Shown: one piece after another, positions 18,063 to 26,336 of the stretch
How positions within the stretch are numbered: the stretch's first letter is position 1
Layout of the letters: each line of letters starts with the position of its first letter
Program-made: the position numbers and the translations under genes
Source of the DNA: Halopseudomonas bauzanensis
Lineage (GTDB): Bacteria > Pseudomonadota > Gammaproteobacteria > Pseudomonadales > Pseudomonadaceae
Length of the DNA: 64,000 nucleotides
Reading direction: 5' to 3'
Assembly (NCBI RefSeq): GCF_900114735.1
Contig: NZ_FOUA01000006.1
Span: forward strand, 62,001 to 126,000
Notes under the pieces: model-generated
Database searches by the model: none
Told to the model about the DNA's origin: nothing
What the model saw: the letters and a program-made list of their open reading frames with translations, nothing else

Positions 18063-18171
18063 GCGGGATTGGGGGCGAGCTATGTGGGACACGCTGCGAG
18101 TACGTCCCTGTAAGCTCGCGGTTGCCATCCCTGGCAACCGACGGTCCCACATAGCTCGCCCCCAATCCCGC
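18063..18171 (+). repeat. Palindromic core-and-arms element, copy 1
   Basis: The 28-base arms at 18063-18090 and 18144-18171 are perfect inverted repeats (GCGGGATTGGGGGCGAGC... against its complement). They enclose a 53-base core at 18091-18143. The core contains an inner hairpin, CGGTTGCC (18119-18126) and GGCAACCG (18133-18140). Read on the minus strand, the core is nearly identical to that of copy 2, but the arms are unrelated except for the terminal GGAC/GTCC. No protein is encoded. Confidence 0.85.
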
Positions 18172-18283
18172 TGTACGGTTTGTGTGATGATCCGCTTTCC
18201 GGGATGGTTTTATAAGGGCTGGTTTTTCAGGTTGTAGTGCATTGTGTATTGAAGACTTTTAAGTTTTCTGCCCGGTTGCAAGG

Positions 18284-18303
18284 TGTAGCGCGGGTGCGCT
18301 ACA
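18284..18303 (+). repeat. Short extragenic palindrome
   Basis: Arms TGTAGCGC (18284-18291) and GCGCTACA (18296-18303) pair perfectly around the loop GGGT. A 16-base relative with one mismatch occurs at 1968-1983 after thrC, so this is probably a dispersed repeat. Confidence 0.6.
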
Positions 18304-18353
18304 TCCCGAAAAACGGACTCGCCGGAAACATTGATCCACACTGCGGCTTATGA

Positions 18354-18461
18354 GCCGGGTCAGGTACTGCCCAGCCCGGACCGTCGGTTGCCAGGGATGG
18401 CAACCGCGAGCTACATGGACGTACTTGCCGCGTGTCCGGGCTGGGCAGTACCTGATCTGGC
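18354..18461 (+). repeat. Palindromic core-and-arms element, copy 2
   Basis: Arms at 18360-18381 and 18434-18455 are perfect inverted repeats of 22 bp. They extend to 28 bp (18354-18461) with two positions that would be G-U pairs in RNA. The enclosed 52-base core (18382-18433) starts CGTCGGTTGCCAGGGATGG and ends GCGT. It matches the reverse complement of the copy 1 core at all but a few positions. The arm sequence (CAGGTACTGCCCAGCC...) is unrelated to copy 1 arms. The copy lies about 110 bases before the QEGLA gene. Confidence 0.85.
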
Positions 18462-18571
18462 CGCTCCACAAGCCAGCCAGATCAATGTTTCCCTGCACGA
18501 CACCGAGCCGCCGAGCACTGAACACCGAGCATCGGCGACGAGCAAATGAGCGAGAACATAGGGAGCGCTGC

Positions 18572-19855
18572 ATGGCGGTAAAACAGAGCGAGCAGTACCA
18601 ACTGGTTATCCGCAGCCTGTCCGACCGTATTGTCGAGGCTCAGGCGCCGATTCGGGTGCTGGATGCTATCAAGTGGGATGACAGCATTCGCGATCAGTTC
18701 TTCCGTGATGGCTGCAAGAAGCTCCCGGATGTCGGTCCGGATTATTACAAGCGTCGCCCGATGGCCTTCGACCCGGCCGAGCGTTTGCAGGTGTTTCAGG
18801 ATATCGAGCGCGATATCACCCGCCAGCTCGGCACCTTCAATCCGGTGGGCCAGATCATGCGGCGCATGTGTCGGGAATACCGCATGGTCATCCGCATGCT
18901 CGAAGCGCGCGGCACGCCCGAGATGGGGCGCATTTCCCAGGAGCTGTACGGCTCGGCCTCCGATGCCTTCCATGCCGGCGACCCGACCATCACCGATCTT
19001 GGCATCATGCTCAGCGAATCGCTGAGCAATATCGGCAATGATCTGGGCCATGAACCCAAGACCATCGCTGCGCCCGAGGCCGTCGCCATATTGCAGGCGC
19101 AGATGGATCAGGTGTTCCCCGATGATCGGGCGGTGCGCGTATTTGAATCCGACGGCATCGTCGCCGATGCTGCCGCTGGCGCCGACTACATCAAGATCCG
19201 CAGCGATGCGTTGTTCAACCAGCGCGATCTGAAGATTCTGGCCGTGCATGAGGGCATGGTGCATGTGGCGACCAGTCTGAATGGCCAGCATCAGCCGATC
19301 TGTACATTCCTGGCCAAGGGGCCACCGTCGTCCACGGTAACCCAGGAAGGGCTGGCGATCCTGATGGAGATCATTACCTTCGCCTCCTATCCTTCGCGCC
19401 TGCGCAAGCTCACCAACCGCACCCAGGCAATCCAGCTGGCCGAGTCCGGTGGCGATTTTCTCGATGTGTTCGGTTTTTATCGGGGTGAAGGCTACAGCGA
19501 GGACGACAGCTACAACAATGCCAGCCGCGTATTCCGTGGCTCGAGCAGCGATGGCCTGCCGTTCACCAAGGACCTGGCCTACCTCAAGGGTTTTATCCTG
19601 ACCTACAACTACATCCAGCTGGCAGTGCGCCAGGGCAAGCTGCAACAGATTCCGCTGCTGTTTTGTGGCAAGACCACCCTGGAAGACATGCGCACCCTCG
19701 GGCAACTGGTGGAGGAGGGGCTGGTGGTGCCGCCGCGCTATCTGCCGGAACCCTTTGCCGACCTGAACGCATTGAGTGCCTGGATGTGCTTTTCCGGGTT
19801 TCTGACCAATCTCAGCCTCGATCGCATCGAGGCCGATTACGCCAATATTCTGTAG
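18572..19855 (+). CDS. QEGLA-motif protein, DUF1704 / tyrosine carboxypeptidase-like metallopeptidase family
   Basis: This 427-residue protein begins MAVKQSEQYQLVIRSLSDRI. It carries a putative zinc site HEGMVHVATSL and, about 30 residues later, TQEGLAILMEI, the QEGLA motif that names the bacterial family. The related eukaryotic DUF1704 proteins include tubulin tyrosine carboxypeptidases, so a peptidase activity is a reasonable inference here. The bacterial substrate is unknown. An older label links the family to flavohaemoglobin expression, but no such gene is nearby. The ATG at 18572 follows GGGAG by 6 bases. A small membrane protein follows 9 bases downstream. Confidence 0.85.
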   Translation: MAVKQSEQYQLVIRSLSDRIVEAQAPIRVLDAIKWDDSIRDQFFRDGCKKLPDVGPDYYKRRPMAFDPAERLQVFQDIERDITRQLGTFNPVGQIMRRMCREYRMVIRMLEARGTPEMGRISQELYGSASDAFHAGDPTITDLGIMLSESLSNIGNDLGHEPKTIAAPEAVAILQAQMDQVFPDDRAVRVFESDGIVADAAAGADYIKIRSDALFNQRDLKILAVHEGMVHVATSLNGQHQPICTFLAKGPPSSTVTQEGLAILMEIITFASYPSRLRKLTNRTQAIQLAESGGDFLDVFGFYRGEGYSEDDSYNNASRVFRGSSSDGLPFTKDLAYLKGFILTYNYIQLAVRQGKLQQIPLLFCGKTTLEDMRTLGQLVEEGLVVPPRYLPEPFADLNALSAWMCFSGFLTNLSLDRIEADYANIL

Positions 19856-19864
19856 GAGTTTTGC

Positions 19865-20194
19865 ATGAGTGAACAAACGGAAACCAACAAACTGCCTTAT
19901 ATCCTCACCGCCCTGGGCACTTTGTTTCTAACCATGGCCGTATTGCATTTCTACGGGTACCTGAATTTTGCGCGGGAGGAAGAAGGTCTGCTGGTGGCCG
20001 AATTCAGTCTGGTGACCATCGGCTCGGATGAGGCGGGGCAGTTGCAGGCCAAGGCCGCCAACCATACGGCCGAATGTGTGGATGGGGTGATGATCCTGCA
20101 TGACACCCGGCATAACGGCCTGTCCGGCCTGCTGGTCGATAACCGCCAGCGCGTGGTGCGTTGCAATGCTCAATCCGTGCCGCTGGCGCAATGA
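19865..20194 (+). CDS. Small single-pass membrane protein, unknown function
   Basis: This 109-residue protein has one membrane segment near its N-terminus (about residues 10-30) and a soluble domain with two cysteines (TAECVDG and VVRCNAQ). It starts 9 bases after the QEGLA gene and its stop overlaps the ung start (ATGA), so it is probably translated in the same transcript. The soluble part would be periplasmic or cytoplasmic depending on orientation. I do not recognise a family. Confidence 0.7.
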   Translation: MSEQTETNKLPYILTALGTLFLTMAVLHFYGYLNFAREEEGLLVAEFSLVTIGSDEAGQLQAKAANHTAECVDGVMILHDTRHNGLSGLLVDNRQRVVRCNAQSVPLAQ

Positions 20195-20889
20195 TCATGG
20201 GCAGCCGTTCGGTACAGTTGGCCGAGGACTGGAAACAGGCGCTGGGCGACGAGTTCGAACAGCCCTACATGCAGCAATTGCGTGAGTTTCTGCTGGCCGA
20301 GAAGGCTGCCGGCAAGGTGGTCTATCCGCCGGGGCCGATGATCTTCAATGCGCTGAATACCACGCCGTTGGATAAGGTGAAGGTGGTCATCATCGGTCAG
20401 GACCCGTATCACGGGCCTGGACAGGCGCACGGGTTGAGCTTTTCCGTGCAGCCAGGGGTGCGCCCGCCGCCGTCGCTGAAGAATATCTTCAAGGAGATCC
20501 AGCGCGATCTGGGGCATCCGATTCCAACCCAGGGCGACTTGCGGCCTTGGGCCGAGCGGGGTGTGCTGCTACTCAATGCGGTGCTCACCGTCACTCAAGG
20601 GCAGGCTGGTGCCCATGCCAATCGCGGGTGGGAGCGCTTCACTTCGCGGATTATCGATATCCTCAATACCCAATGTGAGCATCTGGTGTTCATGCTTTGG
20701 GGTAGCTACGCGCAGAAAAAAGGTCAGCAGATCGACCGCTCTCGTCACCTGGTGCTCCAAAGTGTGCATCCATCGCCACTGTCGGCCCACCGCGGGTTCA
20801 TTGGCAGCGGCCACTTTTCCGCAGCCAACGCCTATCTGATCGAGCAGGGCCGCGAGCCTGTTGACTGGCGATTGCCTGAACCCCGCTAG
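20191..20889 (+). CDS. ung: Uracil-DNA glycosylase
   Basis: This 232-residue enzyme removes uracil from DNA in base excision repair. The catalytic water-activating motif [18 protein letters not shown] and the minor-groove motif [11 protein letters not shown] are both intact. The length is normal for family 1 UDG. ATG 20191 overlaps the preceding stop; ATG 20197 is an alternative two codons later. Confidence 0.97.
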   Translation: MIMGSRSVQLAEDWKQALGDEFEQPYMQQLREFLLAEKAAGKVVYPPGPMIFNALNTTPLDKVKVVIIGQDPYHGPGQAHGLSFSVQPGVRPPPSLKNIFKEIQRDLGHPIPTQGDLRPWAERGVLLLNAVLTVTQGQAGAHANRGWERFTSRIIDILNTQCEHLVFMLWGSYAQKKGQQIDRSRHLVLQSVHPSPLSAHRGFIGSGHFSAANAYLIEQGREPVDWRLPEPR

Positions 20890-20963
20890 TGAATCGGGGT
20901 CGGCTTGATGCCGGCGCCGGGATGTTCAATGATGAAGGCTCCGACATCTGAAAGGAGTCCGTC

Positions 20964-21779
20964 ATGGAGCATGCTCTGCAGCCCTACACCGCGCTGGTTC
21001 CGCGTACCGACAAGCTGGTAGTGCAGAAGGCGGGGCATACCGCCCTGCTGACCATCGACAATCCGCCGGCCAATACCTGGGATACCGATACCCTGCATGG
21101 CCTGTACGAGCTTATTGGTCATCTCAGTGACGATCCGGATATCTATGCCCTGGTGATCATCGGTCGTGGCGAGCGGTTCTTTTCCGCTGGCGCCGATTTG
21201 CAGATGTTCGCCGAGGGTGACAAGGCCCATGCGCGTCTGGTGGCGCGACTGTTCGGTCAGGCATTCGAGGCGCTGAGGGATTTTTCCGGGGTAACCATCG
21301 CTGCCCTCAATGGCTATGCCTTGGGCGGTGGACTGGAGTGTGCGCTGGCCTGTGATATTCGCATCGCCGAGCGCCAGGCGCAGCTGGGGTTGCCGGAGGC
21401 CAGCGTTGGCTTGCTGCCTTGCGCCGGTGGCACCCAGGCACTGGCATGGCTGGTCGGTGAGGGCTGGGCCAAGCGGATGATCCTCTGTGGTGAGCGCATC
21501 GACGGAGTCAAGGCTGAGCGCATCGGCCTGGTCGAAGAGGTGGTGGAAGAGGGGCAGGCCCTGGCTACGGCGTTGCGCCTGGCGGCCCAGGTCAGCCGGC
21601 AGAGTCCGCAGGCGGTAAAGGCCTGCAAGCAATTGATCCAGGGCGCGCGCAGTCAGCCGCTCAATAGCCTGCTGTCGGCCGAGCGCGAACGCTTCGTCGA
21701 TCTGTTCGATCTGGAGGATACCAGGGAGGGGGTGAGCGCTTTTCTGCAAAAGCGCCCGCCGCAATGGACCAACCGCTGA
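20964..21779 (+). CDS. Enoyl-CoA hydratase/isomerase family protein
   Basis: This 271-residue crotonase-fold protein shows the oxyanion-hole segments GERFFSAGADLQMF and NGYALGGGLECALACD. Glu residues occur at both catalytic positions (GGGLE and LPEASVGLLP), so hydratase chemistry is possible. A strong AAGGAG lies 6 bases before the ATG. It is a single gene without a neighbouring beta-oxidation cluster, so the substrate cannot be named. It converges with the HDOD gene, whose stop lies 10 bases away. Confidence 0.88.
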   Translation: MEHALQPYTALVPRTDKLVVQKAGHTALLTIDNPPANTWDTDTLHGLYELIGHLSDDPDIYALVIIGRGERFFSAGADLQMFAEGDKAHARLVARLFGQAFEALRDFSGVTIAALNGYALGGGLECALACDIRIAERQAQLGLPEASVGLLPCAGGTQALAWLVGEGWAKRMILCGERIDGVKAERIGLVEEVVEEGQALATALRLAAQVSRQSPQAVKACKQLIQGARSQPLNSLLSAERERFVDLFDLEDTREGVSAFLQKRPPQWTNR

Positions 21780-21788
21780 AGGTCGATT

Positions 21789-22622
21789 TCAGCCGAGTAG
21801 CAGCATGGCGGCTTCCATCTCTGCCGACAGGTCTTCCTGCTCCTGGTCGCCAGTCGGATCGAGGCCGAGGCGGTCGAAGGAGGAGATTTCACTCCAGTCG
21901 AGCTGCGCATGGGGGTGATCGCTATCGGCCAGGCTCTGCAGCATCGCGACCTGGACGATATCCGCGTAATCCGCCTGGCCCGGGTTGCGCTGAAAATCCA
22001 GGTGTTGGCTAGGCACGTGGCGCAGCGGCTCGGGAAAATCCCAGGCGGCCAGGATACGGTCACCCAGCACCGGATGAATCTGATCGATGATGATACCCAG
22101 GCTGATGGAGTCGTTCAGCAGTTGGCTGTGTTCTTCGGCATAGCTGAGAATCGGCAGCACGCCGATCTGATGTACCAGTCCAGCGAGAGTGGCCTGATCG
22201 GGCTTGAGGCGAGTGTAGTGCTGGCAGAGCACATGGCTGATGCCCGCTACCTCGGTGCTGCGTGCCCAGACCTCGCGCATCTTCCGGTCGATGACATCGG
22301 TGGTTGCCTGGAACAGCTGCGCCATCGCCAGACCGGTGGCCAGGTTGGCGGTATAGACGATACCCAGGCGGTTGACCGCCATGCTCAGGTCGGTTATTTC
22401 CTGGCGTGAGCGCAGCAGGGGGCTGTTGACCACCTTGATCAGGCGTGCGCTAAGGGCGGTATCGGTACTGATCTGCCGGACCAGCTCGCTGATACCGATA
22501 TCCGGGTCCTCGGCGGCTTCGCGGATGCGCAGGGCGACCTCGGGCAGCGTTGGCAACACCAATTGGTCGCGCTCGATCGCCTGAATCAATTCTTCCTGTA
22601 CGCGCAGGGCCAGATCCGTCAT
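21789..22622 (-). CDS. HDOD domain protein
   Basis: This 277-residue protein consists essentially of one HDOD domain, with LPTLPEVALRIREAAEDPDIGISELV at the start and RLIKVVNSPLLRSRQEITDLSMAVNRLG in the middle. HDOD domains resemble HD phosphohydrolases but usually lack activity and act as scaffolds in signalling. The C-terminus is acidic and glutamate-rich. It lies 15 bases after ygfZ in the same direction and is probably co-transcribed with it. Confidence 0.88.
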   Translation of the reverse strand: MTDLALRVQEELIQAIERDQLVLPTLPEVALRIREAAEDPDIGISELVRQISTDTALSARLIKVVNSPLLRSRQEITDLSMAVNRLGIVYTANLATGLAMAQLFQATTDVIDRKMREVWARSTEVAGISHVLCQHYTRLKPDQATLAGLVHQIGVLPILSYAEEHSQLLNDSISLGIIIDQIHPVLGDRILAAWDFPEPLRHVPSQHLDFQRNPGQADYADIVQVAMLQSLADSDHPHAQLDWSEISSFDRLGLDPTGDQEQEDLSAEMEAAMLLLG

Positions 22623-22637
22623 GACATTCTTCCTTGA

Positions 22638-23627
22638 TTATTCGCCGGCAGCCTCGGCGGCCATTTGCTCTTCGTAAGGTAGCGTTGCCAACTCCAATGC
22701 TGGCTTGCTGATATCGGAGACGCTCAATGTCGCCAATTGTGCCGCTTCGTTCTGCAGTACCGCAAGCAGTTCGATGCATTCATCGCTGCGGGCCGCCGTC
22801 ACCACTTCGCCTACGGCCTGGCCGCTGTTGCCGTCGATAATGGGGGTGGCGGGTTCCGGCAGGCTGTCGCCGGCCCAGGTCAGGCGATACATGCGACGCT
22901 TGAGCTTGCCCAGATACTGCATCCGCGCGACGATTTCCTGCCCGGTATAACAGCCTTTCTTGAAGCTGACACCGCCCAGTTGCTGCAGGTTGAGCATTTG
23001 CGGAATGAAGCTCTCCCGGGTCTGACTGCGCACCTGACCGATGCCGAGGCGGATCAGCCGCAGTTGCCAGGCATTCAGTGCAACGGGTTGGGCTTTATCG
23101 GTCAGAGCATTGATGATTTCCCTGGCGCGATCGGCTGGCACCCAGAGTTCCATGACGTCGTGACTCAAGGCAACCGCTAGTCCGGCATCAGCTTCGTCAG
23201 CGTTCTGGCCAAGATCGACGGCGGCCGAGGCATCGGCCGCTTGCGGGCCCCAGAGCCCCAGGCGTACCCATTGCTCGGTGCAATCATTGAGCTGCACCTT
23301 GAAGAAAACGGCATACTTCGCCAGATCCGCCTGTTGTGGCTCCAACAAGGGGGCATCCATCGCCAGCAGATAACGTTCATCCGACAGCTTGAGCAGCCGG
23401 AAGCTTGATTGCATCCGGCCCTTGGGGTTGCAGCGGGCCCCCAGGATGCTGCCGCCTGTGGCCAGGGCAGCTACATCGCAGGTGAGCTGGCCCTGAAGAA
23501 AGCGGGTCGCATCCACGCCGCTGACGTCAAGAACGCGTTCGTGATCCAGTAACGCCAGCGCGGTATCGGGGCTGGGCGCCGGTGACTGCTGGGGAAACAA
23601 CGCGGACAGGTCTCTGGTCTCATGCAT
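22638..23627 (-). CDS. ygfZ: tRNA-modifying / folate-binding protein YgfZ
   Basis: This protein of about 329 residues has the YgfZ/GcvT-like fold. The signature KGCYTGQEIVAR is present (here SFKKGCYTGQEIVARMQYLGK). YgfZ uses tetrahydrofolate and supports certain iron-sulfur enzymes, including the tRNA modifier MiaB. I chose ATG 23627 (MHETRDLSALFPQ), with GGAG 12 bases upstream; the longer reading from 23666 has no ribosome-binding site. It is divergent from sdhE, which also assists a redox cofactor. Confidence 0.93.
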   Translation of the reverse strand: MHETRDLSALFPQQSPAPSPDTALALLDHERVLDVSGVDATRFLQGQLTCDVAALATGGSILGARCNPKGRMQSSFRLLKLSDERYLLAMDAPLLEPQQADLAKYAVFFKVQLNDCTEQWVRLGLWGPQAADASAAVDLGQNADEADAGLAVALSHDVMELWVPADRAREIINALTDKAQPVALNAWQLRLIRLGIGQVRSQTRESFIPQMLNLQQLGGVSFKKGCYTGQEIVARMQYLGKLKRRMYRLTWAGDSLPEPATPIIDGNSGQAVGEVVTAARSDECIELLAVLQNEAAQLATLSVSDISKPALELATLPYEEQMAAEAAGE

Positions 23628-23729
23628 GATTCTGGCTGACTCCGGTGGACGGGAATGGCGGTGCATCTATTCTGTCACATGATAGGGGGCTGCTTCTGGC
23701 TTGTCAGTGCCTTGATCAAGCGCAGCGGG

Positions 23730-23735
23730 TATAAT
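23730..23735 (+). promoter_or_regulatory. -10 element of the sdhE promoter
   Basis: A perfect TATAAT lies 38 bases before the sdhE ATG. No good -35 box sits at the standard distance, so the promoter may need an activator or be weak. Confidence 0.5.
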
Positions 23736-23773
23736 GCCGACCATGAAGGCGAATCAACCGATTGGAGATGGCA

Positions 23774-24028
23774 ATGACGGCCGAGGTGGAAAAGAAGCGA
23801 TTGTTCTGGCATAGCCGGCGCGGCATGCTGGAGCTGGACGTGCTGCTGCTACCCTTTCTGGAAGAGGTGTATTCGTCACTGGACGAAGAGGATCAGGCTC
23901 GCTACCGGCGACTGCTGGAATGCGAGGATCAGGATATGTTCGTCTGGTTCATGCAGCGTGGGGAGCCGGAAGATCCGGATCTCAAACGCATTGTGAGGAT
24001 GATATTGGATCGTGTCCAACCCGACTGA
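23774..24028 (+). CDS. sdhE: FAD assembly factor SdhE
   Basis: This 84-residue protein carries the conserved RRGMLELD motif ([15 protein letters not shown]) that is required for attaching FAD to succinate dehydrogenase subunit A. I chose the ATG at 23774 because GGAG ends 6 bases before it; ATG at 23768 and TTG at 23762 are less well placed. The downstream ygfX start lies inside its end, the conserved sdhE-ygfX arrangement. Confidence 0.94.
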   Translation: MTAEVEKKRLFWHSRRGMLELDVLLLPFLEEVYSSLDEEDQARYRRLLECEDQDMFVWFMQRGEPEDPDLKRIVRMILDRVQPD

Positions 24029-24464
24029 TTCACTGCTGCTCAAGCGCCAGCCGTCGCGCTGGCTGGGTGGCCTCATCATATTCCTGACCATGCTTGGTTG
24101 CATGGCCCTGTACCGCAGCGCGCTGCCGTTGCTGCCGGCCTCGCTGTGTGCCTTGCTGTTGTGGATGTATTGCCTGTGGATCTGGCCCCGGCAGGTCAGC
24201 CTGCGCCATGCCCACTCGGTGACAGGACTGCGGTTCGACAGCCAGGGCTGGCACGTGTTGCGCCGCGACGGCTCGGAAATGGGTGCTCGGCTGTTGGCCG
24301 ATACCTATGTCAGCGCCTTGCTGACGGTGGTGCGTCTGCGCGAGCCGGGGCGGTTGCTGCCGGTATCGGTGATTCTGCCGGCGGACGCCGCCGCGGAGGA
24401 TTCGCTGCGGCGGTTGCGTCTGCGCTTGAGGTTCAGTCGTCAGCGCTGGGCGGCTGCAGAATAG
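24012..24464 (+). CDS. ygfX: YgfX/CptA family membrane protein
   Basis: This 150-residue protein starts at a GTG and overlaps sdhE by 17 bases. Two membrane segments (about residues 17-35 and 37-57, including [16 protein letters not shown]) are followed by a soluble domain of beta type. YgfX (CptA) of E. coli was described as a toxin acting on cytoskeletal proteins, with sdhE as its partner; that toxin role is disputed. The gene runs into the end of nadB, which lies on the other strand and overlaps it by 32 bases. Confidence 0.8.
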   Translation: MSNPTDSLLLKRQPSRWLGGLIIFLTMLGCMALYRSALPLLPASLCALLLWMYCLWIWPRQVSLRHAHSVTGLRFDSQGWHVLRRDGSEMGARLLADTYVSALLTVVRLREPGRLLPVSVILPADAAAEDSLRRLRLRLRFSRQRWAAAE

Positions 24465-26046
24465 TATCCCGGGCTTCTGGCAGCAGATCCGGGTAGTCCA
24501 GCGTGTAGTGCAACCCGCGGCTTTCATGACGGAGCATGGCCGAGCGGATGATCAGGTCGGCCACGACCGCCAGGTTGCGCAGCTCCAGCAGATCCCGCGA
24601 GACGGTGTAGTTGCTGTAGAACTCGTGGATCTCCGCGAGCAACATATCGACCCGGTGCTTGGCTCGCTGCAGGCGCTTGGTGGTTCGCACGATGCCGACA
24701 TAGTCCCACATGAAGCGCCGCAGCTCTTCCCAGTTATGCGAGATGATCACGTCCTCGTCCGAGTCGATTACCTGGCTCTCGTCCCAGTGAGGCAGGTCGG
24801 TGGGTAGCTGTGAGGTCGGCAGTTTCTGCAGAATGTCGCGGCTGGCGGCGCGGCCATAGACAATGCACTCGAGCAGGGAATTGCTGGCCATGCGGTTGGC
24901 GCCATGCAGACCGGTGAAGCTGGTTTCGCCGATGGCGTAGAGATTGTCGACGTCGGTCAGTCCGGTTTGCTCCACCATCACGCCACCGCAGGTGTAGTGC
25001 GCCGCCGGTACTACCGGGATGGGCTCGCGGGTGATGTCGATGCCGAAGCTCAGGCAGCGCTCATGCACGGTGGGGAAATGCTGGCGAATGAAATCCGCCG
25101 GTTTATGGCTGATATCCAGGTACACGCAATCCAGACCCAGGCGCTTCATTTCATGGTCGATGGCCCGGGCGACGATATCGCGCGGCGCCAGTTCGGCCCG
25201 TGGATCGAAGCGTGGCATGAAGCGGCTGCCATCCGGCAGCTTGAGCACCGCGCCCTCGCCACGCAAGGCCTCGGTGATGAGGAAGCTCTTGGCTTTTGGG
25301 TGATAGAGGCAAGTGGGGTGGAACTGGTTGAACTCCATGTTGGCCACCCGGCAACCGGCGCGCCAGGCCATGGCAATGCCATCGCCAGATGCGCTGTCAG
25401 GATTGCTGGTATAGAGGTACACCTTGCTGGCGCCACCGGTGGCCAGTACGGTGAAGCGAGCGCCGAAGGTCTCCACATGGCCGCTGCCACGATTGAGGAT
25501 ATAGGCGCCCAGGCAGCGATTGCCCTGCTGGCCGAGTTTGGTGCTGGTGATCAGATCGACCGCGACGTGATCTTCCAGTAGCTCGATATTGCTGTGGGAT
25601 TGCGCCTGACGCAGCAGGGTATTGAAGATCGCTGCCCCGGTGGCGTCCGCAGCGTGAATGATGCGCCGGTGGCTGTGACCGCCCTCCCGGGTGAGATGGA
25701 AGTCATCGGTTTCGCTGCCATCTTCCCGCCGACCGCGGGTAAAGGGAACGCCCTGGTCCACCAGCCAGCCGATGGCATCCCGGCTGTCGCCGACGATCTG
25801 ACGAACGGCGTCTTCATGGCAGAGCCCGCCGCCGGCAATCAATGTGTCCTGGACATGGGCATCTACAGTGTCGGCATCATCCAGCACCGCGGCTACACCG
25901 CCCTGGGCCCAGAAGGTCGAGCCCTCCGACAGCTGGCCCTTGCTGATCACGGCGATGCGCAGATTGTCCGCCAGATGCAGAGCCAGTGTGAGGCCTGCCG
26001 CGCCGCTGCCGATTACCAGTACGTCGTATTGCCGTTGTCGGGTCAT
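24433..26046 (-). CDS. nadB: L-aspartate oxidase
   Basis: This 537-residue flavoprotein oxidises aspartate to iminoaspartate, the first step of NAD synthesis. It begins [23 protein letters not shown], the FAD-binding GxGxxG. It also shows [13 protein letters not shown] and [24 protein letters not shown]. The C-terminal helical domain is complete. Start 26046 follows AAGAGAT; the longer reading from 26145 has no domain support. It faces away from algU, leaving a 290-base divergent promoter region. Confidence 0.96.
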   Translation of the reverse strand: MTRQRQYDVLVIGSGAAGLTLALHLADNLRIAVISKGQLSEGSTFWAQGGVAAVLDDADTVDAHVQDTLIAGGGLCHEDAVRQIVGDSRDAIGWLVDQGVPFTRGRREDGSETDDFHLTREGGHSHRRIIHAADATGAAIFNTLLRQAQSHSNIELLEDHVAVDLITSTKLGQQGNRCLGAYILNRGSGHVETFGARFTVLATGGASKVYLYTSNPDSASGDGIAMAWRAGCRVANMEFNQFHPTCLYHPKAKSFLITEALRGEGAVLKLPDGSRFMPRFDPRAELAPRDIVARAIDHEMKRLGLDCVYLDISHKPADFIRQHFPTVHERCLSFGIDITREPIPVVPAAHYTCGGVMVEQTGLTDVDNLYAIGETSFTGLHGANRMASNSLLECIVYGRAASRDILQKLPTSQLPTDLPHWDESQVIDSDEDVIISHNWEELRRFMWDYVGIVRTTKRLQRAKHRVDMLLAEIHEFYSNYTVSRDLLELRNLAVVADLIIRSAMLRHESRGLHYTLDYPDLLPEARDTILQPPSADD

Positions 26047-26217
26047 TGGGATCTCTTGGTTCGGTTTCCGGTGAGCGAGCTGGCTGGCGGAAGCAGCCAG
26101 ATACCGCGCTGTGCCGGGGTAGTATATATAAGGTAAGTAATTCACAATACTGCCACATGATGCCGGCGCGCGGTGTGAGTGAATGCCTGGATATCATCAA
26201 TTGGCCATCGTGCTGCG

Positions 26218-26244
26218 GAACTTTTCTGTCGCCGCAGGCTCATA
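26218..26244 (+). promoter_or_regulatory. AlgU (sigma-22)-type promoter, distal
   Basis: GAACTT (26218-26223), a 16-base spacer and TCATA (26240-26244) resemble the AlgU/RpoE consensus GAACTT-N16-TCtgA. It lies about 90 bases before algU and is consistent with autoregulation. Confidence 0.65.
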
Positions 26245-26266
26245 CAGCTGAACCTGAGTGAGGGGA

Positions 26267-26293
26267 GAACTTTTGGTTACATCGCGGGTCTAT
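26267..26293 (+). promoter_or_regulatory. AlgU (sigma-22)-type promoter, proximal
   Basis: GAACTT (26267-26272), a 16-base spacer and TCTAT (26289-26293) form a second AlgU-type promoter. The spacing is identical to the distal one and it lies about 40 bases before algU. Tandem AlgU-dependent promoters upstream of algU are known in P. aeruginosa. Confidence 0.75.
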
Positions 26294-26336
26294 CGCAATA
26301 GAATAAATCCGGCAGATAGTTGCGGTGGTGCCGGAA

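Larger units (their letters stand above)
17944..18571. other. Repeat-rich intergenic region between lysS and the QEGLA gene
   Basis: This 628-base spacer is the longest in the window and I see no gene in it. The ORFs there are created by the palindromes. It holds four palindromic units, listed separately: 17965-17990, 18063-18171, 18284-18303 and 18354-18461. The second and fourth share a core in opposite orientations. The promoter of the downstream gene presumably lies in the last 110 bases, but no clear -35/-10 pair is visible. Confidence 0.8.

Noticed and set aside
18350-18571. N-terminal extension of the QEGLA protein through the palindromic repeat
   Set aside because: The added residues are translated from the palindromic element and vary with it. 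GGGAG marks the start at 18572.
24012-24464. sdhE-ygfX as a toxin-antitoxin system
   Set aside because: SdhE is an FAD assembly factor for succinate dehydrogenase, and the toxin role of YgfX is disputed. The context is housekeeping.
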